Origin: Eucommia ulmoides
Lineage: Eukaryota; Streptophyta; Magnoliopsida; Garryales; Eucommiaceae
Direction of reading: 5' to 3'
Length of the DNA stretch: 64,000 nt
NCBI GenBank assembly: GCA_016647705.1
Contig: CM028325.1
Span: 32,220,474-32,284,473, forward strand
A model generated the notes under the pieces. It had not been told where the DNA came from. It ran no database searches and saw only the letters and a program-made list of their open reading frames with translations. Below are positions 46,471 to 57,721 of this stretch, piece after piece. A program made the position numbers and the translations under genes. Numbering within the stretch: the stretch's first letter is position 1; the number at the start of each line of letters is the position of its first letter.

Positions 46471-47636
46471 TGTAAAGCCTAGTTTTTGCACATGCATATT
46501 TATGCAGATTACATTATTAACGGATTTTTTTTTGTAGTCGTTGTTATAATAATTTCTGTACAATTAATATTAATTTAAGAAATTAGAGGTTAAATAATTT
46601 CGTATAATTAAAAAAAAATGGGAATGGGAAATAGTGCATTTTAGGGTCACGCATTGCATATTAGATTTATTTTAAACAAATTCTTAATTTAGGCCCTATC
46701 GTTGTTAGGTTCACAGGAGACGCCGACCACGTATCATTTTGATGATAGTATTTTTAGTAGCATAAAAATCGAGGTGAGTGTACTGTCTTCTATGTAAATT
46801 GTTAAATTATATTTTCATATTAAAATGTGAAAAAAAAAAGGGTTTATTAAAATAGATTATTTTATAATGTTATGTGGATCAAACAAATTTTTAAATGTGG
46901 AAAATATTTTTTTTATTATTCGATTATGCCATAGTGTGATCCCGACAGGACGACATGTCCTGTGGGATGTTGTTGGTCTTAATAGGAGGGCATGTCCTGT
47001 AGGACGATATGTTGTAACTTGACAGGAGGGCAAATTCTGCAGGTGGTTGATATTTGTTGTTGTTGACGATGATGAGTATCATCATGATATGGTGGTTTTA
47101 CCACGTGTTGGCTCCTACCATTGGAGATATTAAATGACCTTAATACTGATAGCTACCCTAGATAGCACAGTTGTACACGTTACGGTACTGTCGTAACTCT
47201 AGATCGTGAGGTGAAACAATTCTATAGTTAGGAGAAAAATATGTGTGCGGTATTTTATTGTATATCATAATAATTTAATTGGTTGATTTAAATGTATTAT
47301 CTTATTGTAATGATAGTTGAAGAATGTTATATTTATATTATGTTTGGAAAGTGATATTGGATAATTATGCTTGATTATAAAATTGTTTTTATATTATGAA
47401 GACAGTACACTGATAAAATATTTAGTCTCAGGTGCCGCGGCTAGAAATGGGTCTACTATTGGCATTAGGTAGAATCAAAAGGTGGTGTTGTTTTTAGAAG
47501 ATGGTCGGAACAGGTGTGAACATCGAAAGGGTTTAGTTTTTGTAGTTTTGTTATAGATATTTTGGGACACGTGTATTTTTGGGCTTCGAGTTTGGTAAAT
47601 ATTATTTTTTTTCATAAAAACATCTATAACAGTATA

Positions 47637-47667
<31 letters not shown>

Positions 47668-47744
47668 TTGTGGGTTGGTCGGGTAATATCAAATCGAAGT
47701 CGCGCCCGACCTCTGGCGTTGGGTGCCTGGGGAGGGGTGTGACA
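46471..47744 (+). mobile_element. Solo LTR E, family 1 (short form)
   Basis: Exact target duplications CTAGA lie at 46466-46470 and 47745-47749. It starts TGTAAAGCC and ends GGGGTGTGACA. At 1,274 bp it is the shortest family 1 member. It shows a perfect 14-bp inverted pair (46777-46790 and 47398-47411), the dyad box (47179-47211) and three units of the 'aggagggcatgtcctg' hairpin repeat (46945-47045). A (TG)n/(TA)n stretch sits at 47635-47667. Confidence 0.92.
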
Positions 47745-47749
47745 CTAGA

Positions 47750-48768
47750 GTTTGACTCTATACCTTAAAAGCAAAATTACCCCCTCATATGTTTTTGATG
47801 GTTGATCGGAAGTTTGTCTTGCAGTGTACAACAAGCTCTCAAGTTTATGCTACTAACACTCGAAATCAAAAAATTCTAGCAAACTAACAAATGCTTGAAC
47901 TCTCAAGAGACTCTCTATACATAATGTACCGTACAAGTGAAATGAATAAAATAAAACTAAAACGAGATAGACTATTGAAATTGATGTACCGCTTGAGAAA
48001 GGAATCAATGGCACAATATCGGGAAACAGATACACTAGTTCAGGCATGACATTGGTCGAACAGGAGCACGCACAGGTTCACTAGTATTCGTAGGCACACT
48101 CGTTTGCACATTGCACTTGGTTGGTTTCGCATTTAAGGACTCAAAAATGATTTAAAATTTATTTAAATAGTTAAATAATTTTTAGGCGAAAAAAAAAATA
48201 CTTTGCCAAGACCTACAATTGAACCAAACCGACCATGCCCGAGTACAACACAACTCGTCCAGACCGCGGTGGAGGAACATATTGGAAGTCTAGCCTGATT
48301 AAATTAATTGACCAATCTCACATTAATTAATCATTAAAATGCCAAAAAAATCTAACATATCTTTTTTTATTTTAACAATCCAACAAAATGATTTCCTATT
48401 TAAATCCCCCATCTTTTTCGGAGTTAACTTCTGGTATGATAATTAAAGGAGGATTACAGCAGCACTTAAGCAAACACATTTTAATTATAAATAAATAAAT
48501 TGTTAAAAAAGAAAAGTGGACGGCTGCTGAGAAATTGGAAAATAATTAAAAAAGAAAAGAATTAACTGGAATTTTGAGGTAAATAAATTCGTGTCTTTCA
48601 CCAAATGATAATATTTGACTTTTAGCTATTCACACTAATCAAGTGCCTTTGACTGGTGGCATGGGTGGCTTTTGATTTTTCCAATGCTCTCAATGCTTTC
48701 CACTACATCTACAAAACAAACATTTTTTTTTTAATAGAAAAATCATACTAATAATTTTTGAAAATCTA
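47750..48768. other. Intergenic DNA, no gene recognised
   Basis: No coding frame of interest and no complete element. A GC-richer patch lies at 48210-48290. Confidence 0.5.
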
Positions 48769-48777
48769 GACAATAAA

Positions 48778-49005
48778 GGGTTAATAGCATTTGACCATGG
48801 TAATTTAGTCAATTTGTACTTTATTTTCCTGTAGTTTAGAAATTGTCACCTAACTCCTGTGGTCAGATATTTGTTGCACTTACCCCTATATCGAAAAGTA
48901 AGTAATTTGAAAATCTAACCACAAGAGAGATAAGTGATGATTTTCAAATCAGGAGGGGTAAGTGCAAATCGGTCAAATCACAGGGAGGTAAAATTTAATT
49001 AACCC
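48778..49005. mobile_element. MULE-type MITE, 228 bp, copy 1
   Basis: Ends are GGGTTAATAGCATTTGACC and, on the minus strand, GGGTTAATTAAATTTTACC. Flanks are GACAATAAA (48769-48777) and GATAATAAA (49006-49014), a 9-bp duplication with one difference. Non-coding. Confidence 0.85.
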
Positions 49006-49014
49006 GATAATAAA

Positions 49015-49666
49015 TCATTATAACCCCCCCAAAAAAAACAAAATATTTTCCAATTGTTTAAGATTAATTTTACAAAAACATTAATGGAGATTAGACTAAA
49101 TATATTTTGCATTACGTCGTCGACTCAACGAGCTCAACGCACATCTATTTTTAGTTCAATGCACTGTTTGAGTCGGTTAGACTGCACTTGATATTTTAGG
49201 ATATTTTGTCATCTGTATCAAATCCCCCAAAATGTGAAGAATATTCCCACTTCTCCAAAATATGGGAAAGATAAGTCTTATTCTCGGAAGTATGGTGAAT
49301 TCGTGGCTTTAAGTATCTATACAAACATAAACACATCAATTTGTAGAGGTAATCTACTTTTACCAATTAAAATTGCCTGAAACTGTTATTTTTTTTTTTC
49401 TAGAATAGCTGACTTGTTCCCATGTTGGAAGAGTTTTATCGAAAAAAAATCTTGAGTTCTATCTTTATTTTGCAGTTATGTGGTGATCCCACTCCAATAT
49501 TCAATTGATTTCGCTTTTCAACACTATCAAATATAATGGAATTTTAAATGTATAGTTAAAATTAATTTTTTTAATAACTAAAATAATTAAATGAACTTGT
49601 ACCTTGAGGTAGATCACATTCTTCACTATAATTAATTAAAGGTTGAGATTACTTCAACAAAGTTAA
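49015..49666. other. Intergenic DNA between two MITEs
   Basis: No gene or further element recognised. Confidence 0.5.
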
Positions 49667-49675
49667 AGATTGAAA

Positions 49676-49904
49676 GTGTTAATAGCACTTTACTCCATGT
49701 AGTTTAGTTAATTTGTACTTACTTTTGTATTAGCACTTATCTCCATGTGATCTTAATTTAAGTGCACTTACCTCCTTACCTTAGTATTTATCCCTGTGAT
49801 TTGCATTTAATTACAAAATTATGGAGGATAAATGCCAAGTCAAAAATCATAAGGAATTAAGTACAAATCCATTAAATCACATGGAGGTGAAGTTCTATTA
49901 ACCG
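49676..49904. mobile_element. MULE-type MITE, 229 bp, copy 2
   Basis: Exact 9-bp target duplications AGATTGAAA lie at 49667-49675 and 49905-49913. Ends are GTGTTAATAGCACTTTACTCC-like and CGGTTAATAGAACTTCACC on the minus strand. It is the same family and almost the same length as 48778-49005. Confidence 0.9.
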
Positions 49905-49913
49905 AGATTGAAA

Positions 49914-50939
49914 TCATGCTGGGCACTCTCAAAATCAAACTCTCACTCTCACTCTTCCATTCCTTATCAATTATCCTCAAAATACCAATAATCTTTTACT
50001 GCCCATTGATTTATCTATAAACAGTGACCTAAAGATATTTTACTGATTTTTAAATTTATGTAAGTAAGTAATAAAAAATTAATTAATAAAGTATATATAT
50101 AAATTCTGAAAATACAAAATATAATTAATTTTTTTCAACTATTTTAAAAGTAAAAATATGAATTTTTCAAGCGAAAATTCAACCAAATATTTTTTCTCTT
50201 TCGTCTTAGCCTTTGAGTAGGCTAAGTGGTATAGAGACATTTAAAATTAATCTGTTAAGAGGTTATACCAATTTAATTTCAATTATTAATTTTTTAAATA
50301 TAAATCAAAATAATCATTTATTTTTTAGTTATAATCATTTTTAAATATATATAACCAAGTTGCCTATAATCAAATCAAATCAAATCAGATGTGGTGGAAC
50401 ACTTCATTTATTTATTTGTTTTGTTTTTTATAATATTGTTGACCCTGTTAGATTACGCAAGACTAATCAAGTTGCCAACTAGATTATGGTGGCCCGTACG
50501 GTTTTGATTTTGAAAACTTTTATTTGGTACAACCTTCTTGTTTGGTGGCCCAATATTTTTGCCTTTTTATCATTTTCCCCCAATATTCTATTTGAATTGT
50601 CCCCATGGTGGTGAAAATTTAAAAATATATAAAATAGTTCTACATTATCTCTACGAATATACCACTTCTAGGCATGAAAATTATTTAAACTAGCATAGGT
50701 GGGATTCCCAATATGTGTGCTATCACTTGTTTTTACTATAATATAAATATTATTTTAATTTCTTAATTTTTTTTTAGCCTAAAAAATTTCATCCCGTAAA
50801 ATTAAATTTAGGGATAATAATGACTCGAGAATTTTTCGAACTCATTCGTTTATTGACAAATGTAACAAATTTAGTGATGTAATAATAATAAACCAAGTAC
50901 GTGATTTAATGATGATGAATGTGGATCTAACATATTGAG
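49914..50939. other. AT-rich intergenic DNA
   Basis: No gene. A tRNA-like 'taggctaagtggtatagag' at about 50217-50236 lacks a good box B. Confidence 0.45.
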
Positions 50940-51305
50940 CAAATAGATTCAAAGATCAACAAGATTTTTTAAAAAGTTTATTTCTTGTATTTTATAAGTA
51001 AAACAACATTTATCCTTATCTTATCATTGTTCAACTCAATTAGGATCATACATGACACTTTAAAATGATAAAAATACATGATCATATGTGTGTTATCTGT
51101 CATATTTGCATGGTAGATAAATTTGGTGCTTTACAATGATCTATATGCTTACTAAGTTCACTTAATGTTCAAAACGGTCAACTGATGCGTAAAAAGGGTC
51201 AAGAGGAGGTAACTAAAATATGAAAAATTGAAAACCTGATTTTATCAGTTGATCGGGTAAGATAGGGAGTCGACCCAGTAGTATAGAGAGTTGAACACTG
51301 AAATT
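50940..51305 (+). mobile_element. Fragment of a family 2 LTR
   Basis: Similar to the first part of the family 2 LTRs ('ttaggatcatacatgacac', 'aacggtcaactgatg', 'gtcgaccc'). It is cut on the right by the copia 5' LTR. Confidence 0.45.
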
Positions 51306-51338
51306 TGTTGGGTAGGTCCAGCCCATGTGGGCATGGAC

Positions 51339-54300
51339 TGTAAGACCCTAATTTCTGCATACGCATAGTCATTAGTTGCGTTTTAGAATATTTAAAAAAA
51401 TAACGGGGTAGAATGTGTCATTTATTGTTCAATTTAAACTTTTAGGGGTTAATTCAAAATTTTAAAAAAATATTAATTTTGATTTGGGTTTAAATAATAA
51501 CTTAAAGATAATTTAGGGGGGGATTTATGTAAATTAAGAAAACTAAGATAAGAATAAACAAATGGGTAATGATGTGATCATCCACTACCATTTGTGAATA
51601 TATATATATACATCCATGCAGAGCCTAGAACGGGGAGAAAAAAACGAAGCACGAGAGAGTGGGCCGGCGTGGTGGGTGATCGCCGGTGTGGGTGTGTGTG
51701 TATGGTGTTTTGTGCTGTTCAGTCTCCGACGATTGTGTGTGTGTGTGTTGTCGTCAGTTGTGGGCATCGGTCGTCAGACGGTTGTGTGTGTGTATGATCG
51801 TTGTTGATCGGTCCGGTTGTGTAAGTAGATGTTGTGATCGTCGTTCGTGTTTAGGTGCGTTTTGGTTGTCTGGTCCAAAGGTGATGGTGTGTGCATGGAG
51901 TCGCCGTTCGTCCGGCGGTGTGGGTGTGAGCGGGTTCGTTTGGTCGTTGGTCGATCGTCGGTGGTGCCGACGGTATGATGTTCTGTTCGTTGTCGATGGT
52001 GTAGAGTGCCGATGGGGTGAACGTCACTATTTCGCCATGGCTTGCCGTCGGTTAGTTCAGCGGTGGGCTGTTCTGTAGCCGGCAGTGGTGTGCTGGGTTG
52101 ACGGTGAGTGTTCGGTGGCCGTTGTCGTCGCTGTTATGCGTGTGTGTGATCGTGTGGGTGTTGTCAATTTCATGAGTGAGAGAAGGTGGTTTGGCTGGTG
52201 GGGTGGTTTGTCGACGGTATGGTAGTGTGTGTTTTCAGTATCGCCGGTGAGCGGGAATGTGGGTTTCGGTTGTCCAGTTCGTCGTCGATCGCTGTTCAAT
52301 CGTCAACGGTCGTCGATCTTGTGTTTGGTGCGTGTGAGCTGTTATGTCGGTGATCGTCGGCAGTGCAGGTGGTTAGTGTCGATCGTTTGGCCGGTGGTAA
52401 GTGAGAACCAGTGAGGGAAATGTGTCGCCAGCGGTGAAGGGAGGCGGTGAGGGTGTTGTCGGGCTGAACCAAAAACAGGAGGGAAAAAAAATAAAGAAAG
52501 AAGAAGAAAATGAAAAAAAAAAAAAAAAAAAAGGAAAATGAAATAAAAATCAAAAATCAAAAATTCAACTTCTCGGCCTGCGAGCGATTCGGAAACAGGT
52601 AAAATTTTAATCGGGTATTAATTTCGTTAAATTAAATTGTTAGTATTAAAAGTTTTGCAATCGTGATAGTAAATTTCGTAATCGTAATAATATTGTATTA
52701 CTCGCTCTTCTAAATAAATTAGTACAATAAATATTAACGTAGCGAAATGGACGAAATAATAAATTTTTCATAGTGAAATTGGGGGAATGGGGAATTATGA
52801 AATTTAGGGTCTGTATTGCATGTTATGTTATTTTAAATAAAATATTAATTTTGGCCCTATCGCTATTAGGTTCGTAGGTGCCAGCATCTCGATAGATTTT
52901 GGACGGTGCTAATTTTGCAGTGCAGAAATCGAGATGAGTGTACTGTTTTTTATATAAATTTACAAATTTTATTTTCATATAAATTGTGAAAAATGTGTTT
53001 ATTTAAAATGGATGATTTTGCGATGTATTTGGTTCAAGTTGGTTTTAAAAGTGGAAAATGATTTTTGGTTTAAGTTGGTTTTAAAGGTGGAAAAATATTT
53101 TTTTGTTCAAGTTGGTTTTAAAGGTGGAAAATGATTTTTGGATTAAGTGGGTTTTAAAGGTGGAAAGTGATTTGTGTCCGATTATGCCATAGTTTTGATC
53201 CCGTCAGGAAGACATGTCCTACGGGATGGTTTTGACATGTTAGGAGGATTAATCCTACAGGTGGTTGATTATTATGACCCGTCAGGAGGGCATGTCCTAC
53301 AGATGGTTGATGATATTATGACTTGTCAGGAGGATTAGTCATGTAGGTGGTTGATTTTTATGACCTATCAGGAGGGTAATCCTGCGGGTGGTTGATTATT
53401 ATGACTAGTCTGGAGGATTAGTTCAGCAGGTGGTTTGATTGACCCGTCAGGAGTGCAAATCCTGCGGGTGGTACCCTTACCATTTGGGATAATAAATAGC
53501 CCTGACATTGATAGTCACTTTAGATAACACAGTTGTACAGGTTACGGTACCGTCGTAACTCCCTATCGTGAGGTAAAAACGATCATATGGCTAGTTGGAG
53601 AGGAGGTGTGGTGTACTTTATTATACGTTAAAATATTTGGATTGGTTGGTTTAAAATATTCGGATTGGTGCATTTAAAATATTTAAATTGGTTAATTTAA
53701 AATATTTGAATTGGCTAGTTTAAAATGTTTGGAGTGATTGACTTAAAATATTTGAGTTGGGTGTTAATTATATTACTTCATTTCATTGGTGGTAATGAAA
53801 CTGGAGTTTTTACATAGTATGCGGTTATATTATTATATTTTGAAATTTGGTGTTTAATACTTCTGCTTATTTTAAACATATTAGTATCATTACATTGGTG
53901 GCAGTGAAACTGAATTCTCAACCTGGTATATGATTATAAAATATTCTACTTTGAAAGATAATATTTAACAATTGTACTTAATCCATTAATTTTTTTTTAT
54001 GAAGACAGTACATCGATAAAAAAACTTTGGTTTCAGGTATCGCGGCTAGGAGTTGGTTCACTATTGCCACTAGGTAGAGTCCGGAGGTAGTGTCGTGTTG
54101 GAGGTAAACCGGTCGGATGTGAACCATGGGAGGTTCAGGTATTATTGTGTTTTTGGGTTGTGAATATTTAAGACCGGTATATTCCCAAATTTTGAAATGG
54201 GTATATGGATATATATATTTTTGGGAATATATAAAATTTACAGTAGCGCGAGTATACATGTATATATGTATGTATGGATATTCGTGGGTTAGTCAGGTAA

Positions 54301-54358
54301 CATCAGGTCGACGTCACGCTCGGCCTCAGGTGACGGGTGCCCGGGGTGGGATTTGACA
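51339..54358 (+). mobile_element. Solo LTR F, family 1 (3-kb form), nested in the copia LTR
   Basis: Exact target duplications TGGAC lie at 51334-51338 and 54359-54363. It starts TGTAAGACCC and ends GGGATTTGACA; the length is 3,020 bp. Its GT-rich segment (about 51680-52420) matches LTRs C and D. The inverted pair is at 52937-52950 and 54001-54014, and the dyad box at 53541-53573. Frames of 60-130 codons in the GT-rich part are composition artefacts. Confidence 0.93.
53193..53472 (+). repeat. Seven-unit hairpin minisatellite in LTR F
   Basis: Seven units of about 36-43 bp of the form 'gtcaggaggg-atgtcct', 'ac-ggtggttgat'. AGGA and TCCT in each unit face each other around a short centre (for example aggagggcatgtcct), giving a small hairpin. 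The units differ by point changes that partly keep the pairing. Confidence 0.8.
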
Positions 54359-55025
54359 TGGACCTAGCCCAGAGGCGTTAATTTAAATAAAAGAAAGTCA
54401 AGAAATAAAGCCCATTAGGGTTTTATTATCTAAAGTAGGCAACAATGATCATTTAAAACATAAGGTCGTAGATTTATGTGTGTAAAAAGAAAGAAAAATT
54501 CCAACGGGAGTGACAAAATCAGTACACATGGAAATGTAGAGAGATAAAGAAGAGAATAGAGAGCGACACTTCGGCTTGATAATCGGACATCGATTCAGAT
54601 TTTGATCGAGATGAAATTTAAGATGTTTGTTCTTGGAATCGAGCAATTCGTTTTCATCGGTCTTGATCTTTAGTAACCCTATTCCAATTGGTGATTCTGT
54701 ATTCCTCTCTAAACCCGTGTTTATTATTTCTTGTTGTATCCACCGTTTTCGATGATATTTATGTGGTGATCCAAGAATATTTCTCTTGAAGGTGTAAACG
54801 ATTGTAATCTCATTATTTTGCAATAATGGAAGTTGAGATCAGACTTCGGTCCTATGATTTTTTTCCTGTCTTAGGGTATTCCACGTAAAAATCGTGTCTT
54901 CCGCTTTATTTGTTATTTGTTTTTATCTTGGTTAATATATGTGGGTGTTGAAATAAGTAATCCAATTTTAATCACATAAAAGGGGAAAATAAAATCTAAG
55001 TAATTGGTGAATTTTCCCAACAAAA

Positions 55026-56395
55026 TGGTATTAGAGCTTCAGGTTATTGGAAATATATTAATTTATGTGATTTAAAATGGAAGAAAGTGGTGGGGTAATG
55101 GTAAAATTGATGTCGGCCAATTAAGTGATTTGAAAATCTAGAATGATGGATATCCTTTATTGTAAGAATTTGTATTTGCCTTTAAAAGATGATGCAAGTA
55201 AACCAAGTGATAAAAGTAATAGACATTGGCACATGATGCATAGGAAAACAGTTAGTTACATTAGTCAATGGATTGATCAGAGTGTGTATCAATATGTTAT
55301 TAATGAAACCAAAGGTGATAAATTGTGAAAAAAATTAAATTCTTTATACAAGTGAAAAACTAGATTAAATAAGGCTAATTTGATTAAGAAAATTGTTTAC
55401 TTGACTTATAGGGATAGGCAAAATATAGTTGATCACGTAGATAATTTAAGACCTTATTAATCTGTTAATTATTATGGAACTTGTTTTTGGAAGATGAAGT
55501 GCAGACATTACTATTTCTCAGCACATTACCTGACAGCTAGGAAACACTCAGAATATCATTCAGTAATTTAGTACCAAATGGAAAGTTGATGATGGATATG
55601 TTCAAAGACAACTTCATTAATGAAGAGGCAAGGAGGAAAGAGTAGGGCTCATTAGGATCGCATGCACTGGTTACTAAAAATCAAGAAAGACAGGGGAGAA
55701 ACAAAAGTAGGAATCCTCGTAATAATGGAAGGTTTAACAAATTGAGAGGTAAATAGAAAAGTAAAAAAGACTTCGGGTGCTTTCACTGCAACAAGCCATT
55801 ACACAATTTGGCTCAATTGTGTCTAGATATTTGGTAAAGATGTAAGACATGTTCCAGATATTCGGCTCAATTTGTATTCCACCGAAAAGCTAGACGACAA
55901 AGGTTACAATTGCCATTTCAGTAAAGGAAAGTGAAAACCCACTAGAGGTTCTTTGGTGTTGGCTAGAGGAAAAAAACTAAGTAGCTTGTATGTGATGCAA
56001 ACAAGATTGGCTAAAGGAGAGATCAATGCACTTGAGGATTATTTTATGGAGTTATGGTATTGATAACTTGGTCACCTAAGTGAAAAATGACTTCATGCTC
56101 ACCAAAAAATAACTCCTGATAGGTATAAAGGTACATCTTTTAAAATTTGCATGCACTATTTTGTCGGTAAACAACATAGAGTTGCATTTTAAAATTTTAA
56201 TTCATCTAGGAGATATCATCATTTGGATTTGGTGCATACAGATGTTTGTTTCATGAAAGATAAAATACTTGGTGGTGTTTCATATTTTGTTACATTTCTT
56301 AATTTTTCTCTAAAAGTGTGTCTATTCTTTGAAAATTAAAGATCAACTATTGGAGGTGTTCAAGTATTTTCAAGTAACCAATTAAATCGGTTATA
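55026..56395 (+). pseudogene. Decayed Ty1/copia gag-pol region
   Basis: After the primer-binding site, the readable frames show a copia gag (about 55141-55450: HWHMMHRKTVSYISQWIDQ, then NLIKKIVYLTYRD and VDHVDNL) and a zinc-knuckle-like CFHCNKPLHNLAQLC near 55778. Then come the pre-integrase section 'DVRHVPDIRLNLYSTEKLDD' (about 55835-55895), 'SSLYVMQTRLAKGEINA' and 'LGHLSEK', and the start of the integrase (HHLDLVHTDVCFMKD, about 56220-56270). Many stops and frameshifts show a dead copy. Reverse transcriptase and RNase H are absent, because the sequence breaks off near 56395 against a MULE end. Confidence 0.85.
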
Positions 56396-56487
56396 TACTT
56401 AAAGGGTTTAAACTAAAACAAACAAACTTATTGGAATACATAGAAACGTGTCAATATTTAGGGGGTTAAAAGATAATTTGCCCTTTA
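56396..56487. mobile_element. Solitary MULE terminal inverted repeat
   Basis: Matches the right end of the element at 8841-10230 ('agggtttaaactaaaaca', 'tgtcaatatttag', ending GATAATTTGCCC). The opposite end is not nearby. Confidence 0.7.
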
Positions 56488-56530
56488 TACTATTTTGAGG
56501 AAGATGCCACGCGAACTTAAAAAAATTGTG
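56488..56530 (+). pseudogene. Short remnant of a third copy of the tandem locus
   Basis: About 43 bases are homologous to 58029-58076 of unit A ('gaagatg-cacg-gaacttaaaaaa'). They come from a point about 300 bases inside the repeat unit, yet they abut LTR G. Confidence 0.6.
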
Positions 56531-57721
56531 TGTAATACCCCAAAAATTTATATTTTTGAAAATATTATTTTATATAAGTTTAATATTTTTAGGATTGTTT
56601 TGCAAATTTATGATATAAATACTATTTGATAATTTTTGGGGTTAAATATTAATTTTAATTTGGTTTTTAAAAGTTTTGGGACTATTGTGTTGTTTAAAAT
56701 ATATTTTTAAAATTTTTGAAATATAATTAATTTTTATTTTTATTTTAAGAGGGACATTGTGTAAATAATAAAAATATTATATGTTGTCTTCATATTATGA
56801 AGACAACACATAATTCCTAAAGATATATATACGTACATGTGTATGTGTGTTATGAATTGATAATAATAATAATAATAATTTCTTAGATGTTAAGTAAAAT
56901 GAATATATATGAATTTCTTACATGTTCAGCTTATATATATATATATATATATATATATTAAGAATATATCCACGATGATATATAAAATTTCGATATTATA
57001 TATTTGGATATTTTAGTTCAGATTTCGACTTTGGATTGATTTCAAGTAGAATTTTTAACTCTTTTAATATTTGTATTTAATCCCTCTTTTGATTATGTGA
57101 TTCATGCGGAAGTTGTTGTTAATTTTTAATTGTTGGTTTTCATGAAATATTTAGGATTATTATGTAGAATTTATGTGAAAATGTCCATATGTTTTATTTG
57201 AGAATTGATTAAATACACGTATTAGCGGAGTTGAAATTCTACTGAGCGTTGGTTTACAACCCCACAATTTTGATTGTAGGGCCGGTGAGTGAAACTGAAC
57301 CAGAAATTTTAATTGAATTTCTATTTAAATTTGTAATATTTGTATTGATAATTTACTTTTGTAAAATTTACTTGAGAAATAATCGTATTTATAGTTATTG
57401 CCGTACTGTGTATTTATTATAATTGTAATCAAGTTTATGGTTATCATTTTATTTCTTAAATTAATCATTTTGATTAATAAAAGAATCAGAAATCCTAAGA
57501 ACAAAAATTGAGTGACATCTTTTGGTTATTGAATGACATCATTTGGTTTTTGAAACTTTTTTTTTACGCTTTTAACCCCCAATTTTCAATGGACTTAATG
57601 ACCTCTTTACCTCCTCTGTAACGATTTCCAATTTGGGAAAAAATATTGGTCATTCAATTTAGTTTTAATTCTCCAAGGGGAGAAACCGTATAGCGACTCT
57701 GAGATATCGAGTCGTTATACA
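56531..57721 (+). mobile_element. LTR G, related to family 1, without a target duplication
   Basis: It starts TGTAATACCCC and ends GAGTCGTTATACA. The last 45 bases resemble the end of LTR B ('ggagaaa', 'gcgac-ct', 'tcg-gtcgttaca'). The length is 1,191 bp. The 5-bp flanks TTGTG and AATAT differ, and the two sides belong to different places of the tandem unit. It lacks the inverted pair and dyad box seen in LTRs A-F. A (TA)n array is at 56935-56958. Confidence 0.7.

Larger units (their letters stand above)
51306..55022 (+). mobile_element. 5' LTR of a Ty1/copia element, split by solo LTR F
   Basis: It begins TGTTGGGTAGGTCCAGCCC and ends TTTTCCCAACA at 55022. The primer-binding site TGGTATTAGAGC follows at 55026-55037. 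Removing LTR F (with one copy of its duplication) joins '...gcatggac' to 'ctagccc...' and leaves about 690 bp. The 3' LTR is missing. Confidence 0.75.

Noticed and set aside
50214..50275. tRNA-like or SINE-like sequence
   Set aside because: A box A-like word is present but box B (GGTTATACCA) is poor and no cloverleaf can be drawn.
51594..52078. ORFs of 63-130 codons in the GT-rich block of LTR F
   Set aside because: Cys/Val-rich frames arise from the GTGTGT composition and are not shared as proteins with LTRs C and D.
53193..53472. Regular repeats with palindromes, superficially CRISPR-like
   Set aside because: The spacing is head-to-tail with degenerate units, there are no unique spacers of constant size, and the DNA is from a plant nucleus.
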